Origin: Kitasatospora sp. Root107
GTDB taxonomy: Bacteria > Actinomycetota > Actinomycetes > Streptomycetales > Streptomycetaceae
DNA length: 64,000 bases
NCBI RefSeq assembly: GCF_001424875.1
Contig: NZ_LMCT01000014.1
Coordinates: 8,431-72,430 of the forward strand
Direction: 5' to 3'
The notes beneath the pieces were generated by a model, which saw nothing but the letters and a program-made list of their open reading frames with translations, was not told the DNA's origin and ran no database searches. Position numbers and translations under genes: made by a program. Of this stretch, positions 41,438 to 50,083 are shown piece by piece; positions within the stretch are counted from its first letter, which is position 1; every line of letters begins with the position of its first letter.

Positions 41438-42750
41438 AGGGTGGCGCCGACGCCATGGAAGAACTGAAGCACCGCCATCCCAAGGAGCACCGGGACGGCA
41501 CCCACCGCGCCCGCCCCCCGGCCGAGACGCTGGCCGACTTCGGTTCCCGGATGGGGCAGTTCGGCATCACCCGACTGGCCAACATGACCGGCCTGGACTG
41601 GCTCGGCATCCCGGTCTACAACGCCATCCGGCCCAACTCCCGTTCGCTGTCGGTCTCCCAGGGCAAGGGCGTGGACCACGCGGCGGCCGCCGTCTCGGCC
41701 CTGATGGAATCGATCGAGTGCTGGCACGCCGAGTTCTTCGACGGACCGCTGCGCCACGACTCGTACCAGAACCTGCGCCGCCGGCTTCCTGTCCTGGACA
41801 TCCACCAACTGCCGCTGCGCGGCGGGCTGGACACCACCGGCACGGGTTCGCGCGAGACGCCCGCCCGCTCGACGCTGCGCACCGACCTGCCGCTGCTGTG
41901 GACCGAAGGCCACGAGCTGATGGGCGGCGAGCCGATCTGGCTGCCGCACGAGAGCGTGCTGCTGAACAAGGTCGGCCTGGACTACGCCTCGACCACCTTC
42001 CGAGTCAGCTCCAACGGCCTGGCCTCGGGCAACAACCTGGTCGAGGCCACCATCCACGGCATCTGCGAGCTGGCCGAGCGCGACGCGCTGACCATGTGGT
42101 GGCAGGGCCTGCGCGAACGCTCCGATGTCGAGGCCGCCAAGCTCGACCTGGGCACCATCGACGACCCCGGCTGCCGGGGCCTGCTGGACGCCTTCGCGGA
42201 AGGCGGCCTGGAGGTCGCCGTCTGGGATGTCACCTGCGACACCGGCATCCCGGCCTTCCAGGCCTGCGCGGTGGAGAGCGCCGACCGGGTGGCCTGGCGC
42301 TCGTTCGGCGCCTGCTGGGGCTACGGCGCGCACACCTCCCCCGCCGTGGCGCTCTCCCGCGCGCTGACCGAGGTGGCGCAGAGCCGGGTCACCGTCATCG
42401 CGGCAAGCCGGGACGAGAACTTCCGCACCATGTACAACGCGCAGAACAGCGCCAAGAGCCTGGCCCGCACCCGCGAGGTCTTCTTCGCCCACCCCGGCAC
42501 CCGGCCGTTCGACCCGACCACCGGGATCGACAACCCGACCCTCGACGAGGACCTGGACGCGGTGCTCGAGCGGCTGCGCAAGGTCGGCGTCGAGCAGGTG
42601 ATCGCGGTCGACCTCAGCAAGCCGGAGGTCGGCATCCCCACCGTCAAGGTCGTCGTGCCGGGTCTGGAGCACTACTCCCTGTTCATCGGCTACACCCCCG
42701 GTCCGCGCGCCACCGCGCGCCGGGCCCGCGCCCAGAAGGGATCCGCATGA
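41434..42750 (+). CDS. YcaO-domain ATP-dependent backbone-modifying enzyme
   Basis: A 438-residue YcaO protein, the class that activates peptide amide oxygen with ATP to make azolines or, with TfuA, thioamides. ATP/Mg-binding segments are visible: SQGKGVDHAAAAVSALMESIE (S-x-x-x-E), SNGLASGNNLVEATIHGICE, ELAERDAL (E-x-x-E-R) and AVALSRALTEVAQSR. The C-terminus is not Pro-rich (no PxPxP), as in thioamide-forming and other non-azole YcaO proteins. It is ATGA-coupled to TfuA downstream. Probable substrate: one of the nearby small peptides. Confidence 0.9.
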   Translation: MKGGADAMEELKHRHPKEHRDGTHRARPPAETLADFGSRMGQFGITRLANMTGLDWLGIPVYNAIRPNSRSLSVSQGKGVDHAAAAVSALMESIECWHAEFFDGPLRHDSYQNLRRRLPVLDIHQLPLRGGLDTTGTGSRETPARSTLRTDLPLLWTEGHELMGGEPIWLPHESVLLNKVGLDYASTTFRVSSNGLASGNNLVEATIHGICELAERDALTMWWQGLRERSDVEAAKLDLGTIDDPGCRGLLDAFAEGGLEVAVWDVTCDTGIPAFQACAVESADRVAWRSFGACWGYGAHTSPAVALSRALTEVAQSRVTVIAASRDENFRTMYNAQNSAKSLARTREVFFAHPGTRPFDPTTGIDNPTLDEDLDAVLERLRKVGVEQVIAVDLSKPEVGIPTVKVVVPGLEHYSLFIGYTPGPRATARRARAQKGSA

Positions 42751-43847
42751 GCGTGTACGTCTTCCTCGGTCCGAGCCTGCCGGTCGAGCAGGCCCGCGCG
42801 GTGCTGGACGCCCACTACCTGCCGCCGGTCAGCTGCGGAGACGTGACCGAGCTGGTCCTGGACCGTGAACCGCCCACCGTGATCGGCATCGTGGACGGGC
42901 TCTTCGAGCAGGTCCCGGCGGTGTGGCACAAGGAGATCCTCTTCGCGATGAGCCGGGGGGTGCGGGTGGTGGGCGCATCCAGCATGGGAGCGCTGCGCGC
43001 CGCCGAGTTGCACGCCTTCGGCATGGACGGCGTCGGCAGCGTCTTCGAGGACTTCAGGGACGGCCGGCTCACCGACGACGACGAGGTGACCATCGTCCAC
43101 GCACCCGGCGAGGACGGCTACCGTCCGTTGTCGGAGGCGATGGTCAACCTGCGGGCGGGCCTGGCCGGCGCCCGACAGGCGGGGGCGATCAGCGCGGCCA
43201 CCCACGACGCCCTGCTGGCGGCGGCCAAGCGCACCTTCTACCCCGACCGCTCCTGGGGCCAGGTGTACGCGGACGGCCGCGAGGCAGGCCTGCCGCAGGA
43301 CGAACTCGACGCCCTGCGCGGCCATGTGCGCACGACCCGGCCGGACGCCAAGCGGGACGACGCGCTCGCACTGCTGGCCAGGATCCACGACATGGTCGCC
43401 GAGGGCGTCCAACCACCGGTCTGTGCCTTCGACTTCGAGCCGACCTACTACTGGGAGAAGTTGCTGCGCACGGTCCGTCAGCAACGCGGCGAGCGGGCGA
43501 TGGAACAGGCGCTGGGCGTCCCGGCCGCCACCGCGCTGGCCCAACTGGCCGAGCAGCGGCCGGAGGTGACCTCGGCCGCACTGCTGGACACGCTGGTGCG
43601 GCGGGAGGCCGAGCATCTCGGCGTGCTGGTCCCGGAGGAGATCAGGGCCAAGCACTCCGAGGAGGGCGGTGCCCTGCGAGAGGTGATCTCCGGCCACCTG
43701 CGCGGGGATCTCACCGATCCGGTGCTGCGGAAGCTGGAGCAGCTCGGGCTGCTGGCGTCGGCCCGGGCCGCACTGGCGGCCGGCCGGGACACCCCGGAGG
43801 GTGACCCGCAGCAGGCGGTTCCGCTGCCTTCCGGGCGACGCGAATGA
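42747..43847 (+). CDS. TfuA-like protein (YcaO partner)
   Basis: A 366-residue TfuA-family protein with the typical N-terminal YVFLGPSLPVEQARAVL opening, VIGIVDGLFEQVPAVWHKEI, and SRGVRVVGASSMGALRAAEL followed by GVGSVFEDFRDGRL and DDDEVTIVHAP. In known systems TfuA helps YcaO install thioamides, probably by delivering sulfide. The second half is a longer helical extension than in the shortest TfuA proteins. ATGA-coupled to YcaO. Last gene of this operon. Confidence 0.9.
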   Translation: MSVYVFLGPSLPVEQARAVLDAHYLPPVSCGDVTELVLDREPPTVIGIVDGLFEQVPAVWHKEILFAMSRGVRVVGASSMGALRAAELHAFGMDGVGSVFEDFRDGRLTDDDEVTIVHAPGEDGYRPLSEAMVNLRAGLAGARQAGAISAATHDALLAAAKRTFYPDRSWGQVYADGREAGLPQDELDALRGHVRTTRPDAKRDDALALLARIHDMVAEGVQPPVCAFDFEPTYYWEKLLRTVRQQRGERAMEQALGVPAATALAQLAEQRPEVTSAALLDTLVRREAEHLGVLVPEEIRAKHSEEGGALREVISGHLRGDLTDPVLRKLEQLGLLASARAALAAGRDTPEGDPQQAVPLPSGRRE

Positions 43848-43850
43848 TTC

Positions 43851-43879
43851 TTGACAATGAAATATGACAACCATAAACT
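43851..43879 (+). promoter_or_regulatory. Promoter of the Rieske/GCHII operon
   Basis: TTGACA at 43851-43856, a 17-base spacer and TAAACT at 43874-43879. The spacer contains a second TGACAA, giving TGAC half-sites 13 bases apart (43852, 43865), the same spacing as the cluster box. A 5' leader of about 75 bases follows. Confidence 0.55.
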
Positions 43880-43960
43880 CAAAATATGACTAGGCCTTAG
43901 CGGTCTTTCCTCTTCCGTGACGTCCGCCGGAATCCACACCACTCCCCCGAAAGGGCTCGC

Positions 43961-45172
43961 ATGACGCTCAGCATCGACGAAAACCGCCGGCTCACCGAAG
44001 TCGGCCCGGGTACACCGATGGGCGACCTGCTGAGCCACTACTGGATGCCCGTGGCCGTCTCGGTCGGCTGGGAGCCCGGCCAGGTCCGCCCGGTCGAACT
44101 GCTCGGTCGGCGCTTCGCGCTCTTCCGCCGACCGGACGGCACCTGGTCGATGCTCGACGAGCGCTGCCCGCATCGCGGCACCTCGCTGGCGTTCGGCATG
44201 GTCGAGGAGCGCGGCCTGCGCTGCCCGTACCACGGCTGGCTCTTCGACGGCTCGGGCGCCTGCCTCGACCAGCCGAACGAGGACCCGGCACTGGGCTTCA
44301 AGCATCGGATCACCCAACCTGCCTACCCCGTACGTGAGTTGGGCGGCCTGGTGTTCGCCTACCTGGCCCCCGGAACGCCGCCCGAGCTGCCCAGGTTCGA
44401 TCTTCTGGTGGAGAGCGACGTCGAGGTCTCCATCCGCACCGCGGTGATCGACTGCAACTGGCTGCAGATCGTGGAGAACGGCCTGGACCCCGTCCACCTG
44501 GAGTGGCTGCACGGCCACTTCGCCAACCACCAGAACCGGCAGTCCGGCAACGTGGACCTGTACGAGGTCGCCCACCACGAGGAAATCGGCTTCGACACCC
44601 ACGACTTGGGCATCATCAAGCGCCGCCTGCTGGAGCAGCAGGACCGGGCCGAGGAGGACTGGTCGGTCGGGCAGCTGGTGCTCTTCCCGGCCGCGATGTA
44701 CGTCAGCAACCGCCACTTCCGCTCCATGCAGTTCCGGGTACCGCTGGACGACGTCCGCACCTGGCACGTCTGGTACGAGGTGCGCGGCCGGGGCGCGGCG
44801 GCACCGGCCCCCGGCGCCGAGATCCGCTTCCCGGGGCGGCCGGGCGCCGGGCGCAGTTCGGACGACACCGCCGCGGGCACCCGGTACCACGTCTCCGAGG
44901 CCGAGATCACGCACGCCGACGGCTCGTTCAACCTCGACACCATCGACGGCCAGGACGTGATGGCCTGGGTCACCCAAGGCCCGATCGCCGACCGCACCCG
45001 CGAGCGGCTCGGCGGCGCCGACCGGGGCATCACCCTGCTGCGCCGGTTGCTCTTCGAGCAGCTGACCGCTGTCGAGCAGGGCTTGCGCCCGCGCTGGTCC
45101 GACCTGGGCGCGGACGTCATCACGATGCCCCGCCGTACACACAGCCGCCCGATTCTCAGCGAACTCACCTGA
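43961..45172 (+). CDS. Rieske non-haem iron oxygenase, large subunit
   Basis: A 403-residue oxygenase. The Rieske [2Fe-2S] motif is complete (CPHRGTSLAF then CPYHGWLF), and the mononuclear iron site is present in ENGLDPVHLEWLHGH. It resembles phthalate 4,5-dioxygenase/vanillate demethylase types that hydroxylate or demethylate aromatic or heterocyclic substrates. No reductase or ferredoxin gene lies nearby, so electrons must come from elsewhere. GAAAGGG precedes the ATG. First gene of the long plus-strand operon to 52571. Confidence 0.9.
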   Translation: MTLSIDENRRLTEVGPGTPMGDLLSHYWMPVAVSVGWEPGQVRPVELLGRRFALFRRPDGTWSMLDERCPHRGTSLAFGMVEERGLRCPYHGWLFDGSGACLDQPNEDPALGFKHRITQPAYPVRELGGLVFAYLAPGTPPELPRFDLLVESDVEVSIRTAVIDCNWLQIVENGLDPVHLEWLHGHFANHQNRQSGNVDLYEVAHHEEIGFDTHDLGIIKRRLLEQQDRAEEDWSVGQLVLFPAAMYVSNRHFRSMQFRVPLDDVRTWHVWYEVRGRGAAAPAPGAEIRFPGRPGAGRSSDDTAAGTRYHVSEAEITHADGSFNLDTIDGQDVMAWVTQGPIADRTRERLGGADRGITLLRRLLFEQLTAVEQGLRPRWSDLGADVITMPRRTHSRPILSELT

Positions 45173-45231
45173 GACCGACCGGTCCCACCTACCTGTCCAG
45201 CCCCTGTCCCGCAGACCCGAGGAGTCCCGCC

Positions 45232-45276
45232 GTGACTCAGCTGTTCCATCCCGTCATGGAGGTGCTGTCCAAGTGA
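45232..45276 (+). CDS. 14-residue mini-ORF coupled to the GCHII-like gene
   Basis: GTG start with a strong CGAGGAG ribosome site; product MTQLFHPVMEVLSK. Its stop overlaps the start of the next gene (GTGA). It could be a translational leader that controls the cyclohydrolase, or a tiny peptide substrate in its own right. Reality as a functional product is uncertain. Confidence 0.45.
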   Translation: MTQLFHPVMEVLSK

Positions 45277-46475
45277 GCGCCCTCCCACTGCCCGCCCCCG
45301 ACGGCCCGGCCCACCTGCCACTGCGCTGGGACGGCGGCGAAACCCCGTTCGTCCTGTGGCACTTCGACTTCGGCGGAGGCAACCGCTGGGTGGCGGCCTA
45401 CACCGGCGAGCTGCACAGCGGCGAGCCGATGCCGCTGCGCATCGAGTCCGCCTGCATCTTCGGCCATGTGCTGCGCTCGGCCCAGTGCGACTGCGGCTAC
45501 CAGCTGGACCAGGCCATGGAAAGCTTCGCCCGCAGCGGCCGCGGCCTGCTGCTCTACGGCGTCGACCAGGACGCCCGCGGCCTGGGCATCGCCGCGCACT
45601 TCGCGATCTACGCGATGCGCCAGCAGGAGAACCTCGACACCGATGCCGTCTACGCGCGCCTGAACGCCCCGGTGGACGCCCGCAGTTACGAGCCCGTGGT
45701 GGCGATCCTGCGCCATCTCGGCGTCCCTTCGGTGCAGTTGCTCAGCAACAATCCGCGCCGCGAGGCGTTCCTGCGCGAGGCCGGCTTCGAGGTCGAACTC
45801 GCCGCGCTGGAAGCCCCGTTGGACATCCACAACATGAGCACCCTGATGCTGGAGAAGGAGGACCTGGGCTACCGCTGGTCCTTCGAGACGCACGCGGACT
45901 GGCTGCAGCCGCTGCAGGACGCGGTGGCCGGCGAGCCCGAGCGCTCGGTGGCCTGCCTGGCGGTGCCCGGCGGCGGCAGCGCCGGGACCCCGCTGGCCCA
46001 GGTCGACAGCGCCGACTGGGACCTCGCCCGGCGCCTCGCGGCCGCCGCCCCTCCGGTGCCCCCGGCCGGCACCCCGGTGGTCTACCTCACCGACCTGCCC
46101 CGCGCGGACGACCTCGCGGTGTACGCGGGCCTCGGCGCCGCCGCCGTCGTGGTGCCCTTCGCCGACCTGCCCGAGCCGCTGCGTGAGGCGGCCGCCGCCG
46201 CCGGTCTGCGGCTGGTCGACTGGGAACGCCGCAACGCCTACCGTGCGCCGCGACCGCAGTGGCGCCTGGAGCACCGGCTGCCCGGCCTGGACGTCTACGG
46301 CCGCGAGGGGCACCTGCGCCTGGTCGCCACCGGCTCCGCCGCGGCGCATCAGGCGGTGCGCGCCGACTTCGAACGCGAGCCCGCCCGGTACGGCACCCTG
46401 ACCCGCACCGGCGACGGCTGGTTCGAGCTGGACCCGGCCCCCGGCACGCTCGACGCCGTCCTGACGGCACGATGA
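45273..46475 (+). CDS. GTP cyclohydrolase II (RibA)-like protein with C-terminal extension
   Basis: A 400-residue protein. Residues about 45-185 are a RibA domain: Zn-binding Cys in RIESACIFGHVLRSAQCDCG (C-x10-C-x-C as in RibA), LLLYGVDQDARGLGIAAHF in place of the usual LLYxRQEGRGIGL, VDARSYEPVVAILRHLGV with the Asp and Arg of the active site, and QLLSNNPRR. The RQEGR alteration may change the substrate. About 210 further residues with an unrecognised fold follow. A ring-opened GTP-derived pyrimidine is the expected product if RibA chemistry is kept. Confidence 0.78.
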   Translation: MSALPLPAPDGPAHLPLRWDGGETPFVLWHFDFGGGNRWVAAYTGELHSGEPMPLRIESACIFGHVLRSAQCDCGYQLDQAMESFARSGRGLLLYGVDQDARGLGIAAHFAIYAMRQQENLDTDAVYARLNAPVDARSYEPVVAILRHLGVPSVQLLSNNPRREAFLREAGFEVELAALEAPLDIHNMSTLMLEKEDLGYRWSFETHADWLQPLQDAVAGEPERSVACLAVPGGGSAGTPLAQVDSADWDLARRLAAAAPPVPPAGTPVVYLTDLPRADDLAVYAGLGAAAVVVPFADLPEPLREAAAAAGLRLVDWERRNAYRAPRPQWRLEHRLPGLDVYGREGHLRLVATGSAAAHQAVRADFEREPARYGTLTRTGDGWFELDPAPGTLDAVLTAR

Positions 46476-47137
46476 CCGGCACCACCCGCGCGGTCAGCCG
46501 TGCCGAGGGGATCGCGCTGACCGACCGGGACGCGCTGCCGGTCGACACCGCCCTTGCGGCGCCGGACGGCATGCGCCGCTTCGTCACGCTGAACCCCTTC
46601 CACTTCGACCCGCACTGGCGCATCCCGGTCCCCGGCCTGGATGCCGTCTCCTGTTCGGTCGAGAGCGTCTGGCAGGCGCTCAAGCTGGTCGACGGCGCCA
46701 CCGACCTCACCCTGCTGCCGCGCCCGGCCGTCAAACGCCCCGCCGAGGACCAGCGCGGCGCCGGGTTCGACTACCCGGCCTCCACGCTCAGCTACGCGGG
46801 CACCACGATCGACCTGGTGACCGCCCGGTACGCCGTCTACCTGCCCACGTACCTGCACCTGCTCGACCGGCTGGTGCCGGACTCGGTGCTGGACGAGCTG
46901 CGCACGGCCCTGGACCAGGGCCGGGACATCGTCTTCTACGACTGGGACGACAACACCGACATCGAGGACGCCCGGACCTCCTTCAGCCACTCCGCCGTGC
47001 TGGCCGCCTGGTTCGGCGGCCGGATCGAGGAGATCACCGGCCGGCTGGCCCGGTGGCGGGCGCTGCACCCGGACTCGGCGCACTGCCTGCGCGCGGACCT
47101 CCCCCTCGACCGCTACCTGCGGTTCCACCAGCACTGA
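46472..47137 (+). CDS. Uncharacterised protein, possibly NADAR/YbiA-like N-glycosidase
   Basis: A 221-residue protein, ATGA-coupled to the GCHII-like gene. The stretch VSCSVESVWQALKLVDGAT resembles the S-x-E-H-x-Y-Q-A-x-K core of NADAR/YbiA proteins, which cleave the sugar from riboflavin-pathway intermediates made by GCHII. Other visible parts (DIVFYDWDDNTDIEDARTSF, SHSAVLAAWFGGRIEEITG) are unassigned. If correct, the pair would release a free triaminopyrimidine. The match is by eye and weak; the coupling to GCHII is the main support. Confidence 0.5.
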   Translation: MTGTTRAVSRAEGIALTDRDALPVDTALAAPDGMRRFVTLNPFHFDPHWRIPVPGLDAVSCSVESVWQALKLVDGATDLTLLPRPAVKRPAEDQRGAGFDYPASTLSYAGTTIDLVTARYAVYLPTYLHLLDRLVPDSVLDELRTALDQGRDIVFYDWDDNTDIEDARTSFSHSAVLAAWFGGRIEEITGRLARWRALHPDSAHCLRADLPLDRYLRFHQH

Positions 47138-47151
47138 AAGGTGTGCGGGCC

Positions 47152-48534
47152 ATGCATCTCCCCCGACGACTTGCCGGATCCCTGTACTGGCAGGAGCAGC
47201 GGCTGCGCGGCAGAGCAGGCGTCAAGGACCGCCTCCAGTGGCTGCGCGCCAACCAGGAGCGGACGCCCGCCGAGATCGCGGAGCTGCAGTTCGACAAGCT
47301 CCGCGCCACCGTCCGGCACGCCTACCGCACCGTCCCGTACTACCGCCGGGTGATGGACGAGCGCGGTGTCCGGGACCTGGAGTCGGTGGCAGACCTGCGC
47401 AAGCTGCCGCTGCTCACCCGTGATGTGCTGATCAGGGAGCAGGAGCAGCTGGTCTCCTCGGAGGCCGACCGCGCCACCCTGCAGACCAACTTCTCCTCCG
47501 GCTCGACCGGCCGGCGCGCCCAGTTCCAGCAGGACGCCGACTTCCGGATGTGGATGCGCGCCCACCAGCTGCGCACCTACGAGTGGTGCAGCGGCTGGCA
47601 GTTGGGGGACCCCTTCGTGCTGCTGTGGGGCTCGGAGATCTACTGGTCGCTCAAGCAGCTGGTGGACCGGAGCGAGAACCTGCTCTCCAACCGCCGGGAG
47701 TTCAACACCTTCCGCCTCTCCCCGCAGCTGGTCACCTCGGTCACCGACGAACTGGTGCGCTTCCAGCCCGCGTTGGTCAGCACCTACTCCAACGCGATGC
47801 ACCTGATCGCCAAGGAGGCCGAACGGCGCTCGCTGCGGATCCCGGGCCTGCGCGCCGTCCAGGGCACCTCCGAGCCGCTGCCGCCCGCACTGCGCGCCAC
47901 CATCGCGCGGGTGCTGGAGTGCGACGTGTACGACAAGTACGGCATGCGCGAGACCAATATCGTCTCGCACGAGCAGCCCGGCGGCGGGGCGATGCTGATC
48001 CAGGCAGAGAACGTCTTCGTGGAGTTCCTGGACGAGAACGACGAGCCCTGCGCGGACGGGCAGACCGGTCGCATGGTGCTCACCACCCTGAACAACAGCT
48101 CGATGCCGCTGGTGCGTTACGAGACCAGCGACCTCGCGGCGCCGCTGCCGGCGAGCGCCGCCACCAGCCTGCCCTACCCCGCGATGACCTCGGTCGCCGG
48201 ACGGCTGCAGGACCTGATCGTCACCCCGAGCGGCGACCACGTGGACGCGTACCTCTTCTCGTACCTGTTCATGCGCTTCCCCGAGGTGCACTGGTTCCAG
48301 GTCGTGCAGAGCGAGCCGCACCGGCTCTCGGTGAAGGTCTACACGCCGCAGGGGCTGAGCCGGCAGACCACCGAGACGCTGACCGAGCGCATCCACCACC
48401 ACACCGGTTTCCCCTTTGCGATCGACTTCGAGTCGCTGGACCGGATGCCGGAGTCCTCCACAGGCAAGTTCCGGCTCTGCGTCTCCGAGCTCGGCGCCGC
48501 CGCCACTGCTGGGAGTCCCCATGCCCGAGCTTGA
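47152..48534 (+). CDS. PaaK/CapK-like adenylate-forming enzyme
   Basis: A 460-residue member of the phenylacetate-CoA ligase/CapK branch of the ANL superfamily. N-terminal TVRHAYRTVPYYRRVMDERG is the usual CapK opening. The ATP loop is TNFSSGSTGRRAQF, followed by AVQGTSEPLPPALR, DKYGMRETN (the Y-G-x-x-E motif), a R-Y-E-T-S-D-L segment in place of YRTGD, and a late MPESSTGKFRL with the catalytic-type Lys. It should activate a carboxylic acid as adenylate; no carrier protein is seen nearby. Starts 14 bases after the previous stop. Confidence 0.83.
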   Translation: MHLPRRLAGSLYWQEQRLRGRAGVKDRLQWLRANQERTPAEIAELQFDKLRATVRHAYRTVPYYRRVMDERGVRDLESVADLRKLPLLTRDVLIREQEQLVSSEADRATLQTNFSSGSTGRRAQFQQDADFRMWMRAHQLRTYEWCSGWQLGDPFVLLWGSEIYWSLKQLVDRSENLLSNRREFNTFRLSPQLVTSVTDELVRFQPALVSTYSNAMHLIAKEAERRSLRIPGLRAVQGTSEPLPPALRATIARVLECDVYDKYGMRETNIVSHEQPGGGAMLIQAENVFVEFLDENDEPCADGQTGRMVLTTLNNSSMPLVRYETSDLAAPLPASAATSLPYPAMTSVAGRLQDLIVTPSGDHVDAYLFSYLFMRFPEVHWFQVVQSEPHRLSVKVYTPQGLSRQTTETLTERIHHHTGFPFAIDFESLDRMPESSTGKFRLCVSELGAAATAGSPHARA

Positions 48535-50083
48535 CCCCGCCGGGGTACTGCCCTGGGACGACGACGCGCTGCCCTCGCCGCCCGCGCCCGCCGCGCCGAC
48601 CCTCCCCTGGGAGCCCGCGCGCGGCGGCGCCAAGGTGGTGGCACTGACGGACGCGGCCGCACCGCACCGCGAGGGCTTCGACCTCGGCCGCTTCGCCACC
48701 TGGCTGCGCGAGGCGGACGTGCTGGACCAGGGGCCGATCGAGCTGCCCGGCGCGACCGTCACCCTGCCCTACGGCATGCGGATCATGCGCCGCTTCAACG
48801 ACGTCGTCGCGGGCGCCTGCGAACAGGCCGGCTTCGAGGAGTTCGACTACCCGATGCTGGTACCCGACTCGGTGCTGGAGCCGACCCGGGAGATCATGCC
48901 GCTGAAGGGCTCGCTGCTCTACGCCGGCAGCGACGAGGACTGGGCGGCCGGGCGCAAGCGGATGGTGCTGACGCCCACCGGCGAGGGCGCGGTCTACACG
49001 CACTGGGCGGGGATGGTCCGCAGTCGCCGCGACCTGCCGATCCGCGCCTACCGCAAGGCGCGGTACTTCCGGCCCGCGCGCGCCGGGCGCAGCGTGTTCC
49101 GGGCGATCGAGGCCCAGGACATCTACGAGTTCCAGGCCTGCTACGCCGACCGGTCCGGTGCCGTCGAAGGCTTCGAGCAGGCGACAGCGATGGCCCGTCA
49201 GGTCGGCGGGCGGCTGCACGTCCCGGTGCTGTGGTCCACCCGCCCGCCGTGGACCAACAACACCCAGGTCTCCGACCGGACCATCGGCGGCGACGTCGCG
49301 CTGCCGCACGGCGCGACCCTGCAGGTGGGCTGCCTGTACGACCAGGCCCAGCGGTTCTCCCGGCTCTACGGGGTCGGCTTCCGCGAGGGCGCCGAGCAGG
49401 TGTACACCCACCACGTGACCGGCGCGCTCACCCGGCGGCTGGTGCTCACCCACCTGATGCTCGGCATGGACAGTGAGGGCGAGCTGCTGCTCCACCCCGA
49501 CCTGGCACCCGTCCAGGTCGCTCTCACGCTCACCAGCGACGATGCCCAGGAGCTGGCTGACGCACGGGAGTTGGTCACCCGGCTGGCCGCTCGCGGGGTG
49601 CGCTGCGAGCTGCGGACCGAGGCGGACCGGCGCGCTGTCGGGCGGCTGCACAAACGCTGGCGGCGCCAGGGCGTGCCGCTGCGGGTCTACCTGCAGGCCC
49701 GTCGCGGCGCCGGTGACCGCACCCGGGCCGTGGTGGTGCGCGCGGACACCCGGGAGGAGGCCGTGCTGCTGCCGGCGGAACTGTCCGCGCTGGCGGAGGT
49801 GCTGCCCGGCGCGCTGGCGGAGGTCGGCAACGGATACCTGCGGCGTTCCTGGGGCTTCGCCCAGCGCCAGTGCCGGACCGCCGACAGCGCGAGCGTGCGG
49901 CAGATCCTGACCGAACGCGCCGTCGCCGTGGCGCCGTTGGAAGCGAGCGAGGAAGCGGTGGGCGCGGTGTCGCAGTGGCGGCTCGGCGAGGTGCTGGGGT
50001 TCCGCCGGGCGCCGGGGCCGGCGCCGTGCGTCGTCACCGGCCGCATCGTGACGACCGTCGCCTACCTCTCCCCGCGCACATGA
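48521..50083 (+). CDS. Degenerate class II aminoacyl-tRNA synthetase-like protein (ProRS/ThrRS type)
   Basis: A 520-residue protein with a class II synthetase core: TLPYGMRIMRRFNDVVAGAC (motif 1 region), MVLTPTGEGAVYTHWAGMVR, a motif-2 region RDLPIRAYRKARYFRPARAG in which the usual acidic residue of R-x-E is absent, ATLQVGCLYDQAQRFSRLYG and YTHHVTGALTRRLVLTHLML with the motif-3 Arg. A C-terminal part like an anticodon-binding domain follows (APVQVALTLTSDDAQELAD). It probably activates an amino acid or binds tRNA for a non-translational role. The ATG overlaps the CapK-like gene by 14 bases; GGGAG precedes it. Confidence 0.72.
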   Translation: MPELDPAGVLPWDDDALPSPPAPAAPTLPWEPARGGAKVVALTDAAAPHREGFDLGRFATWLREADVLDQGPIELPGATVTLPYGMRIMRRFNDVVAGACEQAGFEEFDYPMLVPDSVLEPTREIMPLKGSLLYAGSDEDWAAGRKRMVLTPTGEGAVYTHWAGMVRSRRDLPIRAYRKARYFRPARAGRSVFRAIEAQDIYEFQACYADRSGAVEGFEQATAMARQVGGRLHVPVLWSTRPPWTNNTQVSDRTIGGDVALPHGATLQVGCLYDQAQRFSRLYGVGFREGAEQVYTHHVTGALTRRLVLTHLMLGMDSEGELLLHPDLAPVQVALTLTSDDAQELADARELVTRLAARGVRCELRTEADRRAVGRLHKRWRRQGVPLRVYLQARRGAGDRTRAVVVRADTREEAVLLPAELSALAEVLPGALAEVGNGYLRRSWGFAQRQCRTADSASVRQILTERAVAVAPLEASEEAVGAVSQWRLGEVLGFRRAPGPAPCVVTGRIVTTVAYLSPRT

